Source: Xanthomonas indica
GTDB lineage: Bacteria; Pseudomonadota; Gammaproteobacteria; Xanthomonadales; Xanthomonadaceae
Assembly (NCBI RefSeq): GCF_040529045.1
Contig: NZ_CP131914.1
Coordinates: forward strand, 666,501-730,500
Length of the DNA stretch: 64,000 nucleotides
Direction of reading: 5' to 3'
The notes under the pieces were generated by a model. The model did no database searches. It was given only the letters and a program-made list of their open reading frames with translations, and was not told the origin of the DNA. This document shows, one piece after another, positions 1-8,718 of this stretch. Position 1 is the first letter of the stretch, and each line of letters opens with the position of its first letter. A program made the position numbers and the translations under genes.

Positions 1-1573
1 GGGGTGCCTTGGTCGGCAGCGCGACCACGGTGCTGCGCTCGTCCGGCGGATAGCGCCCGGCGATGTAGGCGCGCAACGCGGCGAGGTTGGCGTAGTCCGG
101 GGCGATGTCGCTGCGCACGGTGTAGCGCAGCGTGGCGCTGGGGGTGGCCGGCTCGGCACCGGCGCCCACGTCGTAGGCCCAGATCTCCTGGATCGGGGTT
201 TCCTGGGCGACGTTGCTGAAGCGCAGGTGGCCGCCGCGGCGGCGTTCGAACTGGTCGACGCTGCGCACGGTGCCCTGCGCGCGCGTGAACAACGGCGCAG
301 GCGTGGCGCCTTCGGCGGCGTAGGTGGCCTGGCCGTAGGCGGCGCCGCGCAGTTCGATGCGGTTGAACGGTTCGTCGGGCAGGGCCAGGTCCAGCGCCTT
401 GCCACCTTCGACGTAGACGTTCCAGTCGGGCAGTTGGAAGTAATCGTTGCGGCCGGGCAGGCGCGAGCGGTTGTACACGCCGGGCCAGGTGGTCTCGGCG
501 ATGCCGTCGGTCGCCTTCCACATCCACTCCTTGAGGTCCTTGGCGTCGGCGAACTCGACCTTGCGGATGCGCGTGGAGGGCGCGTCCAGCGCCGGCGGGG
601 CGCGGCCGTGGTCCCAGCCGAAGCGATGCAGCCAGGCGTTGCGCGCGGCGCTGTCGGGCACGGCCTCGGCGCTGCGTGGCTCCTGTTGCCGGGCCAGCGC
701 GGCGACGCCGGCGGCATCGAGCATGCGGTCGTAGACGCGGAGCTCGTCGACATCGCTGCCGCGCAGGAAGTTGTAGCGGCTCTGCACCTGGTGCGGCGCC
801 AGCACGCGGGCGGCCAGTCCGAGCTGGTCCAGCGCGGCGTCGAAGTCGAGCGAGCCGCCCTCGGTGCAGGCCTGGGTGCAGTCCACCCGCGCGGCTTCCT
901 TGCCGTCCACGAACAGGCGCACACCGCGGGTCTCGTCCCAGGCGAAGGCGAGATGGGTCCAGGCGCTGGGCGCGGGGACCTTGTCGAGCTTGAAGGAGAC
1001 GCGGGTGCGCGCCAGGTTGGCGTCGGTGACGAAGGCATCGAAGCCGTGGCCGTTCCAGTCGATGCGCAGCCAGGCCATGTCCCAGCTGGTGTGGTCGGCG
1101 TAGCCGACGCGAAAGATCACGAACGGCGCTTCGCCGACCGGATAGCGCGAGCGCCAGAAGAACGACAGCGTGCCGCGCTGGGTGTAAATGTTGCCGGGGG
1201 CGTTCCAGGACAGCACGCCGTCGTCGGCCCATTCGATCGCCTGGCCGGACACGCCGGTGGGCACCAGGGTGATCTTGTCGCGGAAGTTGGGTGTCGGGTC
1301 GCCGTGGGCGACGTCGGCGTCCAGGCCTTTGTCGGCGGAGACGCGGAAGAGGAGTTCGGGGGTGGCGGCTGTGGCGATGGTGGGACAGACGAGTCCGCAC
1401 AGCAGGGCGAGACCGTGGAGCATGCCGCGCAGGCGCACGGGGAGTGCAGGAGCGAATCGAGGCCAGCTGTCGCGGCTGAAGCCGCTCCTACGAGGAGCCG
1501 GTGCGCGCGTAGGAGCGGCTTCAGCCGCGACGATGTGGTCGGCGGCGGCGCCACTGCGAATTGCCTGTTTCAT
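1..1573 (-). CDS. Secreted LamG/concanavalin-like jellyroll protein (C-terminus beyond the window)
   Basis: The reading frame is open from an ATG at 1573 to the window edge, giving 524 visible residues; the C-terminus is missing. From about residue 70 the sequence looks like a LamG-type carbohydrate-binding fold (for example GTLSFFWRSRYP, AWTHLAFAWDETRGVRLFVDG, VDELRVYDRML). An AAGGAG ribosome site precedes the 1573 ATG. However, the hydrophobic signal peptide (GLALLCGLVCPTIATA) begins only about 50 codons later, near 1423, and the codons between are largely REP hairpin sequence. The true start may therefore be GTG 1438 or ATG 1423. It lies downstream of the TonB receptor on the same strand (gap 121 bp), so a role in binding or processing an exported polysaccharide is likely but inferred. 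Enzymatic activity cannot be assigned. Confidence 0.7.
   Translation of the reverse strand, partial: MKQAIRSGAAADHIVAAEAAPTRAPAPRRSGFSRDSWPRFAPALPVRLRGMLHGLALLCGLVCPTIATAATPELLFRVSADKGLDADVAHGDPTPNFRDKITLVPTGVSGQAIEWADDGVLSWNAPGNIYTQRGTLSFFWRSRYPVGEAPFVIFRVGYADHTSWDMAWLRIDWNGHGFDAFVTDANLARTRVSFKLDKVPAPSAWTHLAFAWDETRGVRLFVDGKEAARVDCTQACTEGGSLDFDAALDQLGLAARVLAPHQVQSRYNFLRGSDVDELRVYDRMLDAAGVAALARQQEPRSAEAVPDSAARNAWLHRFGWDHGRAPPALDAPSTRIRKVEFADAKDLKEWMWKATDGIAETTWPGVYNRSRLPGRNDYFQLPDWNVYVEGGKALDLALPDEPFNRIELRGAAYGQATYAAEGATPAPLFTRAQGTVRSVDQFERRRGGHLRFSNVAQETPIQEIWAYDVGAGAEPATPSATLRYTVRSDIAPDYANLAALRAYIAGRYPPDERSTVVALPTKAP
1469..1531. repeat. Inverted pair of REP elements inside the 5' part of a gene
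   Basis: Two copies of the REP core (GCGGCTGAAGCCGCTCCTAC at 1472-1491 and its reverse complement at 1509-1528) face each other across 17 bp. They can fold into one long hairpin. They lie inside the translated frame between the ATG at 1573 and the signal peptide near 1423 and do not break it. Confidence 0.85.
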
Positions 1574-1694
1574 CTCGCTCCTTTGCGATCGGCGCGCGCC
1601 ATGACGGCGCGCGGCGACCTCCCTCCCCGGCCCGCGAGTATGCGGGTAGCGGGGCGTTGCCGATGCCGCAGCGCGGCACCGGCGCACGCAACCT

Positions 1695-4469
1695 TCAGAA
1701 CTTGTAGCGCACCCCGATCGCGTACTGGCGGCCGGTCTCGCTGTAGGTCAGCGGCAGTTGCGCGCCGCCCGCGCTGGTCTGCACCCACTCGTAGTACGGC
1801 ACGTTGGTCAGGTTCGAGCCTTCCAGGCTGATGTCGATCTTCTCGTCGATCTTGTAGGTCAGCTTGGCGTCGACGACATTGGTGCCGCGCATGCCGTGCA
1901 TGTCGAAGCCGGTCTCGGTGGCCGGCACCTGGGTCAGGTAGCCGTCGCGGTGGGTCAGCGACACGCGGCCGCTGAAGCGCTCGCCTTCGTAGAACAGCGT
2001 GGCGTTGTACGAATTCTTCGACAGGCCGGTGAGGTCGGTGTTGAAGGACAACGCGCCGGTGCCGGTGACGTACTGGATCTTCGACTGCACGTAGGTGTAG
2101 TTGAGCTGGGTGCCGAAGTTGGCCCACTTGCCCGGCAGGAAGCTGAAGGGCTGGATGTAGTTGAACTCGGCGCCCTTCAATTTACCGCCCGGGGTGTTGA
2201 GCGGCACGCTGAAGACGAAGTCGTCGCTGGCCGCCGCGCCGGTGCCGTCGAGCAGGCTGACCGGCAGGCCGCTGCTGGAGTACGGGGCGATGGTGCGCGC
2301 GGTCTGCACGAAGCTGTCGATGTCCTTGTAGAACAGCGCCAGGCCCAGCATCGCGCCTTCCTGCAGGTACCACTCGAAACCGAGGTCGGCGGTCTTGGCG
2401 CGGATCGGGTCCAGGTTCGGATTGCCGCCGCTGACCGTGCGCGCACCGCCGGCCACCGCGACGGTCACGCCCGGGGTCAGGCTGCCCAGGCCCGGCCGCG
2501 TCATCACCTTGGCGGCGCCGAAGCGGATCAGGAAGTCCGGGGTGATCTCGGCGACCAGGTTCAGCGACGGCAGGGTGTCGTGGTAGTCGCGCTCGACCGT
2601 GGTGTTGATCAGGTTGGAGCCGACCAGGGCGTAGCCGGTGGAGGACTGGTTGGTCTTTACGTAGCGCACGCCGATGTTGCCGGAGAACGGGATTGCGCCG
2701 ATGTCGAAGGCGAAGTCGCCCATCAGCCAGGCGCCGCGGTCCTTTTCTTCCACGCTGCGGGTGTTGACCGCGCGCTCGGTCAGCGTCCAGGTGCCGGTGC
2801 CGCTATAGATGCCCAGCGCATCGGCGATGCCGTTGAGGTCGGGTACCGCCCAGTTCGACGGGGTGCCTTCGATGCCCTTCAGCCCGGCCAGCGCCACCAG
2901 GTCGGTCGGCACGATGCGGTTGCCGGTGGCGAAGGTCGGCACGCTGGTCTCGGAGGCGCGGCGGAACTCCTTGGTGTCGAAGCCGTAGTTCTTGGCCAGC
3001 ACGCCGCCCTTGAGGGTGAAGTTCGGGCCCAGGTTCCACTCGAAGTTCAACGAGCCGGTGTCGAAATCGTTGTTGGCCGACTGCGGGCGCATGCGCACTT
3101 CGGCCAGCGTCCAGCCGTTGGCGGCGGTGGGATCGATGCCGTAGTTGAACACCGGCGAGGTGTCGCTGTTGCGGTAGTCGTAGCTGTAGCCGGCGACGTT
3201 GTTCTTGTCCATGATCACCGTGGTCTGGATCGGGTTCCGGTGCTTGGAACTGGAGGTGCCGACCTCGCCGGTGATCTTGAAGGTGTCGCTGAAGCGGTGC
3301 TCGCCGCTCAGGGTGAGCTGCTTGAAGACCGTGTTCCACTCGTCGTGGCGGTTCTCCGAACGGATGTCGACGTTGTCGAAGCGGCCGTACAGCAGCGCGC
3401 CGGAGGCCGGGTCGACATAGCCGTCGCGCACGATCATCTCCGGCTTGCCGTTCTGCGAGCGGCCGCGGCTGAAGCTGATCGCCTCGATGTAGTGCTCGTC
3501 GCGCTTGGCGTCGATCTTCGAGTACAGGCCGTCCAGCGAGAACTCGGTGCTGTCGTTGGGCTTCCACTGCAGCGAGCCAGTCACGCCCAGGCGGTTCTGC
3601 TCGTGCTCCATCTGCGTGTAGCGCGGGATGCGCGGGCTGAACACGTTGGCGCTGTTGGCCGCGGCGAACGGCGAGGCGGGGCTGTAGCCGTTGTTGCTGG
3701 GACCGTTGGCCCAGCGCGTGGTGCCGCTGCCTTCCTCAAGCACCTGGCGCTCGGAATAGGCCACCGACATCAGCGCGCCGAAGGTGCCGTCGGCCCAGGT
3801 GTTGGCGACCAGCGCGGCGATGCGCGGATCGGCCTTCTCCGACATGCCGTTGTAGGTGGCCTGGCCGTTGGCGGCGAAGGTGAAGCCGTCGTAGTCGAAC
3901 GGCCGCGCGGTGCGCAGGTCGACCGTGGCGCCCAGCGAACCTTCCTCGACGTCGGCCGAGGCGGTCTTGCGCACCACCATCTGGGTGAACAGGTCCGAGG
4001 CGAACACGTTGAAATCGAAGCCGCGGCCGCGGTTGGTGCCGCCGCTCTGGTCGCTGGCGCCGACCGTGGTCAGCGCCTCCATGCCGTTGATGCGCACGCG
4101 GGTGAAGTCCGGGCCGAGGCCGCGCACCGAGATGTTGCGGCCTTCGCCGGCGTCGCGGGTGATGACCACGCCGGGAATGCGCTGCAGCGATTCGGCCAGG
4201 TTGGTGTCGGGGAACTTGCCCACGTCCTCGGCGACGATGGCGTCGACCATGCCCTTCTCGGCGCGCTTGATGTCCAGCGCCTTCTCCACGCTGGCGCGGT
4301 AGCCGGTGACGACGACGGTGTCGAGCTCGGTGGTGGCATCGGCGGAGGCCGTGGCCGGCGCCTGCGCCGGGGCTTCCTGCGCCTGCAGGGCACCGGCCTG
4401 CAGGGCCAGGCCGATCGACAGCGCGAGCAAGGTAACCGGTGTCTTCCGGCGTTCGGTACGTGATTGCAT
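1695..4469 (-). CDS. TonB-dependent outer-membrane receptor
   Basis: This 924-residue protein has a signal peptide ending near ALQAQ (residue 31), a TonB-box-like ELDTVVVTGYR at about 50-60, and a plug domain with the hallmark run ESLQRIPGVVI then ISVRGLGPDFTRVRINGMEAL. A long beta-barrel follows and ends in the terminal aromatic RYKF. It is an energised outer-membrane transporter, probably for a sugar oligomer, given the flanking LamG protein and sugar kinase and the LacI-like operator upstream; the substrate is inferred. The ATG at 4469 is preceded by GGGAGGGGAGG, a strong ribosome site; a TTG five codons upstream lacks one. The operator at 4523-4539 lies 54 bp before the start. Confidence 0.92.
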   Translation of the reverse strand: MQSRTERRKTPVTLLALSIGLALQAGALQAQEAPAQAPATASADATTELDTVVVTGYRASVEKALDIKRAEKGMVDAIVAEDVGKFPDTNLAESLQRIPGVVITRDAGEGRNISVRGLGPDFTRVRINGMEALTTVGASDQSGGTNRGRGFDFNVFASDLFTQMVVRKTASADVEEGSLGATVDLRTARPFDYDGFTFAANGQATYNGMSEKADPRIAALVANTWADGTFGALMSVAYSERQVLEEGSGTTRWANGPSNNGYSPASPFAAANSANVFSPRIPRYTQMEHEQNRLGVTGSLQWKPNDSTEFSLDGLYSKIDAKRDEHYIEAISFSRGRSQNGKPEMIVRDGYVDPASGALLYGRFDNVDIRSENRHDEWNTVFKQLTLSGEHRFSDTFKITGEVGTSSSKHRNPIQTTVIMDKNNVAGYSYDYRNSDTSPVFNYGIDPTAANGWTLAEVRMRPQSANNDFDTGSLNFEWNLGPNFTLKGGVLAKNYGFDTKEFRRASETSVPTFATGNRIVPTDLVALAGLKGIEGTPSNWAVPDLNGIADALGIYSGTGTWTLTERAVNTRSVEEKDRGAWLMGDFAFDIGAIPFSGNIGVRYVKTNQSSTGYALVGSNLINTTVERDYHDTLPSLNLVAEITPDFLIRFGAAKVMTRPGLGSLTPGVTVAVAGGARTVSGGNPNLDPIRAKTADLGFEWYLQEGAMLGLALFYKDIDSFVQTARTIAPYSSSGLPVSLLDGTGAAASDDFVFSVPLNTPGGKLKGAEFNYIQPFSFLPGKWANFGTQLNYTYVQSKIQYVTGTGALSFNTDLTGLSKNSYNATLFYEGERFSGRVSLTHRDGYLTQVPATETGFDMHGMRGTNVVDAKLTYKIDEKIDISLEGSNLTNVPYYEWVQTSAGGAQLPLTYSETGRQYAIGVRYKF

Positions 4470-4522
4470 GTCCTCCCCTCCCAAGGGTTACATGACGGCG
4501 TGGAACTGCGGGCGTTGTCGCG

Positions 4523-4539
4523 AATGACACCGCTAGTCA
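4523..4539. promoter_or_regulatory. LacI-family-like operator, copy 1 (receptor side)
   Basis: AATGACACCGCTAGTCA, an interrupted palindrome with TGAC/GTCA arms around a central CG, 54 bp upstream of the TonB receptor start. It is identical over 17 bp to the site at 4680-4696. Its form resembles sites of LacI-type sugar regulators in Xanthomonas (TGACAnCGnTGTCA type). No LacI regulator gene is in the window, so the bound factor is unknown. Confidence 0.6.
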
Positions 4540-4679
4540 AAAACAACGTTAACAGTTGCGAAACATTGCGGCATCTTGCAGCGCAACAGAGTGCCAAGCG
4601 CTCCAAGGGTCTTTCCAGTCAATGAGATAGCGCGTGATCGCGATAGCGGCCAGTGCCGGAACGCCTGTTGCCGCACAGG

Positions 4680-4696
4680 AATGACACCGCTAGTCA
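4680..4696. promoter_or_regulatory. LacI-family-like operator, copy 2 (sugar kinase side)
   Basis: A second exact copy of AATGACACCGCTAGTCA, 70 bp upstream of the sugar kinase start and 157 bp from copy 1. The two sites fit coordinated repression of the divergent receptor and kinase genes, perhaps with looping. This is inferred from sequence identity and placement. Confidence 0.6.
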
Positions 4697-4765
4697 GTTT
4701 TTCTGGCCGACGTCCGCGTTTCGCGGCATGCTTGGCGTCCCTTCGGCCGCCCGGACCCGCCCGCC

Positions 4766-5788
4766 ATGACCGCTTCCCGCATCGTCTGCTTCGGCGAACT
4801 GTTGCTGCGCCTGGGCGCGCCCGGCCACGAACGGCTGCTGCAGACGCCGCGGCTGGAGGTGCAGGTGGGTGGTGCCGAGGCCAACGTGGGCGTGGCGCTG
4901 GCGCATTTCGGCCACACCGTCGCCGTGGTCAGCGTGCTGCCGGACAACCCGCTGGGCCAGGCCGCGGCCGGCGAGTTGCGCCGGCATGGCGTGGACACCA
5001 GCGGCGTGCGCTTCGTGCCCGGGCGCATGGGCCTGTACTTCCTCAGCACCGGCGCCGGGCACCGGCCCAGCGAGGTCACCTACGACCGCGCCGGCTCGGC
5101 CTTCGCGCTGGATGCGGGCGACCGGCACGACTGGCCGACGCTGCTGCGCGGCGCGCAGTGGCTGCACCTGTCCGGGGTGACCCCGGCGCTGGGCGAACGT
5201 GGCGCGGCGGCGGCGCTGGCCGCGGCAACTGCGGCCCGCGCGGCCGGGGTGCGGGTGTCGTTCGACGGCAACTACCGGCCCAAGCTGTGGGAGGCCTGGC
5301 ACGGCGATGCGCCGGGCATCCTGCGGCAGCTGCTGGCCCAGGCCGACGTGCTGTTCGCCGACTATCGCGACCTGGAGGTGGTCCTGGGTCACCGCTACCC
5401 GCAGGACAGCGTGCAGGCGCGGGTGGAGGCCGGTGCGCGCGACGCCTTCGCCGCGTTCCCGCAGCTGCAGGCGATGGCCTGCACCCAGCGCGTGGCGCAC
5501 AGCGTGGACCGGCACAGCCTGGGCGCGATGCTGCTGCGCCGCGATGGCAGCGTCGCGCAGGCGCCGGCCGAAGAGCTGAGCGGCATCGTCGACCGCATCG
5601 GCGGCGGCGACGCCTTCGCCGCCGGCGTGCTGCACGGGTTGATCCAGGGCTGGGACGACACCGCCACGATCCGCTTCGGCCTGGCCGCCGGCTGCCTCAA
5701 GCACACGCTGCCCGGCGACGTGCTGGCGCTGAGCGAAGCCGAGGTGCAGGCCTGCGTGGGGGCGACGCGGTTCGATGTGAGGCGGTGA
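4766..5788 (+). CDS. kdgK: PfkB-family sugar kinase, probably 2-dehydro-3-deoxygluconokinase
   Basis: The 340-residue product belongs to the ribokinase/PfkB family. The N-terminal signature GGAEANVGVALAHFG lies near residues 35-49. The C-terminal ATP/anion-hole motif GGGDAFAAGVLHG carries catalytic Asp near residue 282. The pattern VCFGELLLRLGAPG followed by GGAEANVG is typical of KdgK, which phosphorylates 2-keto-3-deoxygluconate from uronate (pectin, alginate) breakdown for entry to the Entner-Doudoroff route. Other PfkB sugar kinases cannot be excluded. It is transcribed away from the TonB receptor and shares its operator sequence, which links the kinase to the imported sugar. Confidence 0.8.
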   Translation: MTASRIVCFGELLLRLGAPGHERLLQTPRLEVQVGGAEANVGVALAHFGHTVAVVSVLPDNPLGQAAAGELRRHGVDTSGVRFVPGRMGLYFLSTGAGHRPSEVTYDRAGSAFALDAGDRHDWPTLLRGAQWLHLSGVTPALGERGAAAALAAATAARAAGVRVSFDGNYRPKLWEAWHGDAPGILRQLLAQADVLFADYRDLEVVLGHRYPQDSVQARVEAGARDAFAAFPQLQAMACTQRVAHSVDRHSLGAMLLRRDGSVAQAPAEELSGIVDRIGGGDAFAAGVLHGLIQGWDDTATIRFGLAAGCLKHTLPGDVLALSEAEVQACVGATRFDVRR

Positions 5789-5793
5789 AGGGC

Positions 5794-5830
5794 CGGGATT
5801 CGGGAATGGGGATTGGGGATTGGCAAAGGC
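5794..5830. repeat. G-rich GGGATT-type repeat at a convergent gene end
   Basis: Variants of GGGATTCGGGAATGGGGATT run immediately after the kinase stop codon. The reverse complement of the same repeat lies at 6488-6520, just before the fabV stop. The pair brackets the REP array. The same arrangement recurs at 30326-30454. Confidence 0.6.
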
Positions 5831-5869
5831 GCTAGTGCTGCGGGTTTTGCGGCGCGGGGTGGCGGCTTG

Positions 5870-6243
5870 GTATGGAACCGACCTCGTTCCCGGCGCGGTT
5901 CGGTCAATTCCAGCATCGCGGCTTCGGTTGTCGCGGCTGAAGCCGCTCCTACGGGAGTGCAGTTGCCGCGGGGATGGCTGGTGCACTTGTGGGAGGGACT
6001 TCAGTCCCGACGCGACTCGGTCGACGCACGCATTGCCGCTTCGCTTGTCGCGGCTGAAGCCGCTCCTACGGGAAAGCAGCTGTCGCGGGATGGCTGGTGC
6101 ATTTGTGGGAGGGACTTTAGTCCCGACGCGATTCGGTCAATTCACGCATCACGGCTTCGGTTGTCGCGGCTGAAGCCGCTCCTACGGGTGCGGCGTGTGC
6201 TGTCGGCGGCGTGCGCTCTCGTAGGAGCGGCTTCAGCCGCGAC
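5870..6243. repeat. Tandem composite REP array
   Basis: This noncoding stretch between kdgK and fabV holds two kinds of hairpin in alternation. Type A (core GCGGCTGAAGCCGCTCC) occurs at 5930, 6047 and 6163, with a period of 116-117 bp, and inverted at 6221. Type B (GTGGGAGGGACTTCAGTCCC) occurs at 5989 and 6105. The sequences between them are also repeated (for example GATGGCTGGTGCA), so the unit is about 117 bp and present in two to three diverging copies. No gene is seen between 5789 and 6520. Confidence 0.88.
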
Positions 6244-6423
6244 AAGCCATCGAACATCGGCAATGCGCGGTGCGAGCGCAATGGCGCACATGTCGCTGCT
6301 TCGGTATTGCGGGCAGCGCCGCTAGTCCACTGTATGGCCTGGCCCGCCGCCACTGCACAGCCCTCGCCTGTCTCGCCCATGGAGGCCGCTCATCCCGGCG
6401 CTGCCATCGCTTCGGCTGCCATC

Positions 6424-6457
6424 GAAAAAGAAAACGGCCGACATCGCTGCCGGCCGC
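6424..6457 (-). terminator. Rho-independent terminator of fabV
   Basis: Read on the minus strand, a GCGGCCG/CGGCCG stem with a 10-base loop is followed by TTTTCTTTTT, 64 bp after the fabV stop codon. Confidence 0.7.
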
Positions 6458-6487
6458 ATGTTCTCTCCAGGATCCGGGATCACAACG

Positions 6488-6520
6488 ACTCCCGAATCCC
6501 CACTCCCCAATCCCCGCTCC
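6488..6520. repeat. Inverted partner of the G-rich GGGATT repeat
   Basis: CCCGAATCCCCACTCCCC and adjoining AATCCCCGCTCC are the reverse complement type of the repeat at 5794-5830 and abut the fabV stop codon. Confidence 0.6.
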
Positions 6521-7726
6521 TCAGAGCTCCACGCAATCGAACTTGACGTCTGGGTCGACGTCGGCGTCGTAGTCCACGTCCTGGCGTTCAAAGCCGAACA
6601 GCTTGAGGAACTGATGCTTGTAGCCGGCGTAGTCGGTGAGCTGGAACAGGTTCTCGGTGGTCACCTGCGGCCACAGCGCCTTGCAGGCGTTCTGCACGTC
6701 GTCGCGCAGTTCCCAGTCATCCAGGCGCAGGCGGTTCTCGTCGTCGGTGGCCGCCGGCTGGCCGTCCTCGCGGTACAGGCGCTCGCGGAACAGGCGGTCG
6801 GCCTGTTCGATGGTGCCTTCGTGCAGGCCCTTTTCCTTCATGATCTTGTAGACCATGGAGATGTACAGCGGCATCACCGGGATCGCCGCGCTGGCCTGGG
6901 TGACCACCGACTTCAGCACCGCCACGTTGGCCGTGCCACCGTGCGGCTGCAGGCGGGCGTGCAGGCGCTGCGCGGTCTGGTCGAGGTCGACCTTGGCCTT
7001 GCCCAGCGCGCCGTGCCAGTAGATCGGCCAGGTGATCTCGGTGCCGATGTAGCTGAAGGCGACGGTGCGTGCGCCCGGCGCGAGCACGCCGGCCGCGTCC
7101 AGCGCATCGATCCACAGTTCCCAGTCCTGCCCGCCCATCACGGTGACGGTGTCTTCGATCTCCTGCTCGGTGGCCGGCTCGATCGAGGCCTCGATGATCG
7201 CGTCCTTGTTGGTGTCGATGGCGGTGGCGGTGTAGGTCTGGCCGATCGGCTTGAGCGCCGAGCGCTTCACTTCGCCGGTGCTCGGCAGCTTGCGCACCGG
7301 CGAGGCCAGCGAATACACCACCAGGTCGACCTGGCCGCCCATCTCGGTCTTGATCAGTTCGATGACCTTGGCGCGCGCTTCGTCGGAGAACGCGTCGCCG
7401 TTGATCGACTTGCTGTACAGGCCGTCGGCCTTGGCCTGCTTGTCGAAGGCGGCGGCGTTGTACCAACCGGCGGTGCCGGCCTTCTTCTCGCTGCCGGGCT
7501 TCTCGAAGAACACGCCGAGGGTGGCGGCGCCGAAGCCGAACGCGGCGGTGATGCGCGAGGCCAGGCCGTAGCCGCTGGACGCGCCGATCACCAGCACGTT
7601 CTTTGGCCCATCGTGGCGCACGCCGCGCGCGCGCGTGGCGGCGATCTGCTCGAGCACGTTGCGCTCGCAGCCGAGCGGATGCGTGGTGGTGCAGATGAAA
7701 CCGCGGACTTTCGGATGGATGATCAA
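6521..7726 (-). CDS. fabV: Enoyl-ACP reductase FabV (trans-2-enoyl reductase)
   Basis: The 401-residue product matches FabV along its length. It starts [17 protein letters not shown], has the Rossmann nucleotide motif [15 protein letters not shown] near residues 45-60, and the active-site region [16 protein letters not shown] containing the Tyr-x8-Lys pair. FabV performs the last reduction of fatty-acid elongation, using NADH, and is naturally insensitive to triclosan compared with FabI. Length equals the usual 390-405 residues. It is monocistronic, convergent with kdgK, and followed by a good terminator. Confidence 0.95.
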   Translation of the reverse strand: MIIHPKVRGFICTTTHPLGCERNVLEQIAATRARGVRHDGPKNVLVIGASSGYGLASRITAAFGFGAATLGVFFEKPGSEKKAGTAGWYNAAAFDKQAKADGLYSKSINGDAFSDEARAKVIELIKTEMGGQVDLVVYSLASPVRKLPSTGEVKRSALKPIGQTYTATAIDTNKDAIIEASIEPATEQEIEDTVTVMGGQDWELWIDALDAAGVLAPGARTVAFSYIGTEITWPIYWHGALGKAKVDLDQTAQRLHARLQPHGGTANVAVLKSVVTQASAAIPVMPLYISMVYKIMKEKGLHEGTIEQADRLFRERLYREDGQPAATDDENRLRLDDWELRDDVQNACKALWPQVTTENLFQLTDYAGYKHQFLKLFGFERQDVDYDADVDPDVKFDCVEL

Positions 7727-7858
7727 CGTGAATTCCTCGTCGGCACAATGCCCGCGGCATCTTAATGTCTGCGGCGGGCATGCAGAAGTCCCGGTGGCAG
7801 CACACGGCAGGGTATGGAGCGCGGTGCGGGTGAAGGCGCGCGCGTGCGGGGGTGTCGC

Positions 7859-8047
7859 GTCGCGACTGAAGTCGCTCCCACAAAAGAGCTGCGGCGCAGC
7901 GGCGGATGCCGTGCTGGCGGGAGGGAAAAGCGCGGATCGGCGAACCCTTCACCGCGTCGTTGGTTGTCGCGGCTGAAGCCGCTCCTACAGCAGCTCATCC
8001 GAGGGGGCTGATCGAAAAGCAGGGAGGGGGTTTCAGTCCCGACGCGC
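7859..8047. repeat. REP cluster upstream of fabV
   Basis: The 359-bp gap from 7727 to 8085 contains no gene. It holds a type A-like hairpin at 7859-7881 (GTCGCGACTGAAGTCGCTCC), a standard type A at 7966-7988, and a type B-like element at 8022-8046 (GGGAGGGGGTTTCAGTCCC). The alternation of the two classes resembles the array at 5.9-6.2 kb. Confidence 0.75.
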
Positions 8048-8085
8048 TGACGGTGGATGTCTCAGCGAGATCGCCTGCGGGCGCA

Positions 8086-8718
8086 TCAGATGATGCGCAA
8101 GGTGATCGCCTTGAGCACGGCGCGCGTGCGGTCGCGGGTGCCGAGCTTGTCCAGGATGGTGGAGACGTAGTTCTTCACCGTGCCTTCGGCCAGGAACAGG
8201 CTGCGCGCGATTTCCTTGTTGGAGTAGCCGCCGGCGAGCAGGCGCAGGATCGCCACTTCGCGTTCGTTGAAGGTGTCGCGCGGCGCGTCCTCGTCGCGGT
8301 AGCGGTAGCGCGCGCGCACCGGGTCGGTGCTGACCGGCTGCAGCAGGGTCTCGCCCGCGGCCACGCGCGCGATCGCCTCGCGCAGGTCCTCCGGCGCAGC
8401 GTCCTTGAGCAGGAAGCCCTGCGCGCCGGCGGCGGTGGCGCGCAGCAGCAGGTCGGATTCGTCGAAGGTGGTGAGCAGCAACACCGGCGTGCGGTCGCCG
8501 CGCGCGCGCAGCTGCTGCAGCGCCTGGATGCCGTCCATGCCCGGCATGCGGATGTCGCTGAGCACCGCGTCCACCGGCGTGGCCGCCACCGCGTCGAGCA
8601 GGGCCTGGCCGTCGTCGGCCTCGCAGGCGACGACGATGCCCTGGGTCTGCAGCAGCGCGCGCAGCCCCGCGCGCACCAGCACCTGGTCGTCGGCCAGGGC
8701 GATCCGCAGCGCGCTCAC
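8086..8718 (-). CDS. NarL/LuxR-type response regulator
   Basis: The 210-residue product has a receiver domain (RIALADDQVLVRAGL; phosphoacceptor Asp55 in DAVLSDIRMPGMDG; conserved Lys in GFLLKDA) and a C-terminal LuxR helix-turn-helix (FNEREVAILRLLAGGYSNKE then GTVKNYVSTILDKL). It starts at GTG 8718, where its first bases overlap the kinase stop codon by 3 bases (the shared sequence reads GTGA), so translation is coupled. It is the output half of the two-component system with the kinase just upstream. The stimulus and targets are unknown. Confidence 0.92.
   Translation of the reverse strand: MSALRIALADDQVLVRAGLRALLQTQGIVVACEADDGQALLDAVAATPVDAVLSDIRMPGMDGIQALQQLRARGDRTPVLLLTTFDESDLLLRATAAGAQGFLLKDAAPEDLREAIARVAAGETLLQPVSTDPVRARYRYRDEDAPRDTFNEREVAILRLLAGGYSNKEIARSLFLAEGTVKNYVSTILDKLGTRDRTRAVLKAITLRII

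Noticed and set aside
1758-4463. A 901-codon open frame opposite the first TonB receptor
   Set aside because: It is antisense to a protein with clear plug and barrel motifs; the composition (Ala/Val/Gly/Arg-rich with no domains) is that of a GC-driven shadow.
5870-6243. Regularly spaced repeats as a CRISPR array
   Set aside because: The period is about 117 bp, the spacers are themselves repeated, the repeat is a REP hairpin, and no cas genes are near.
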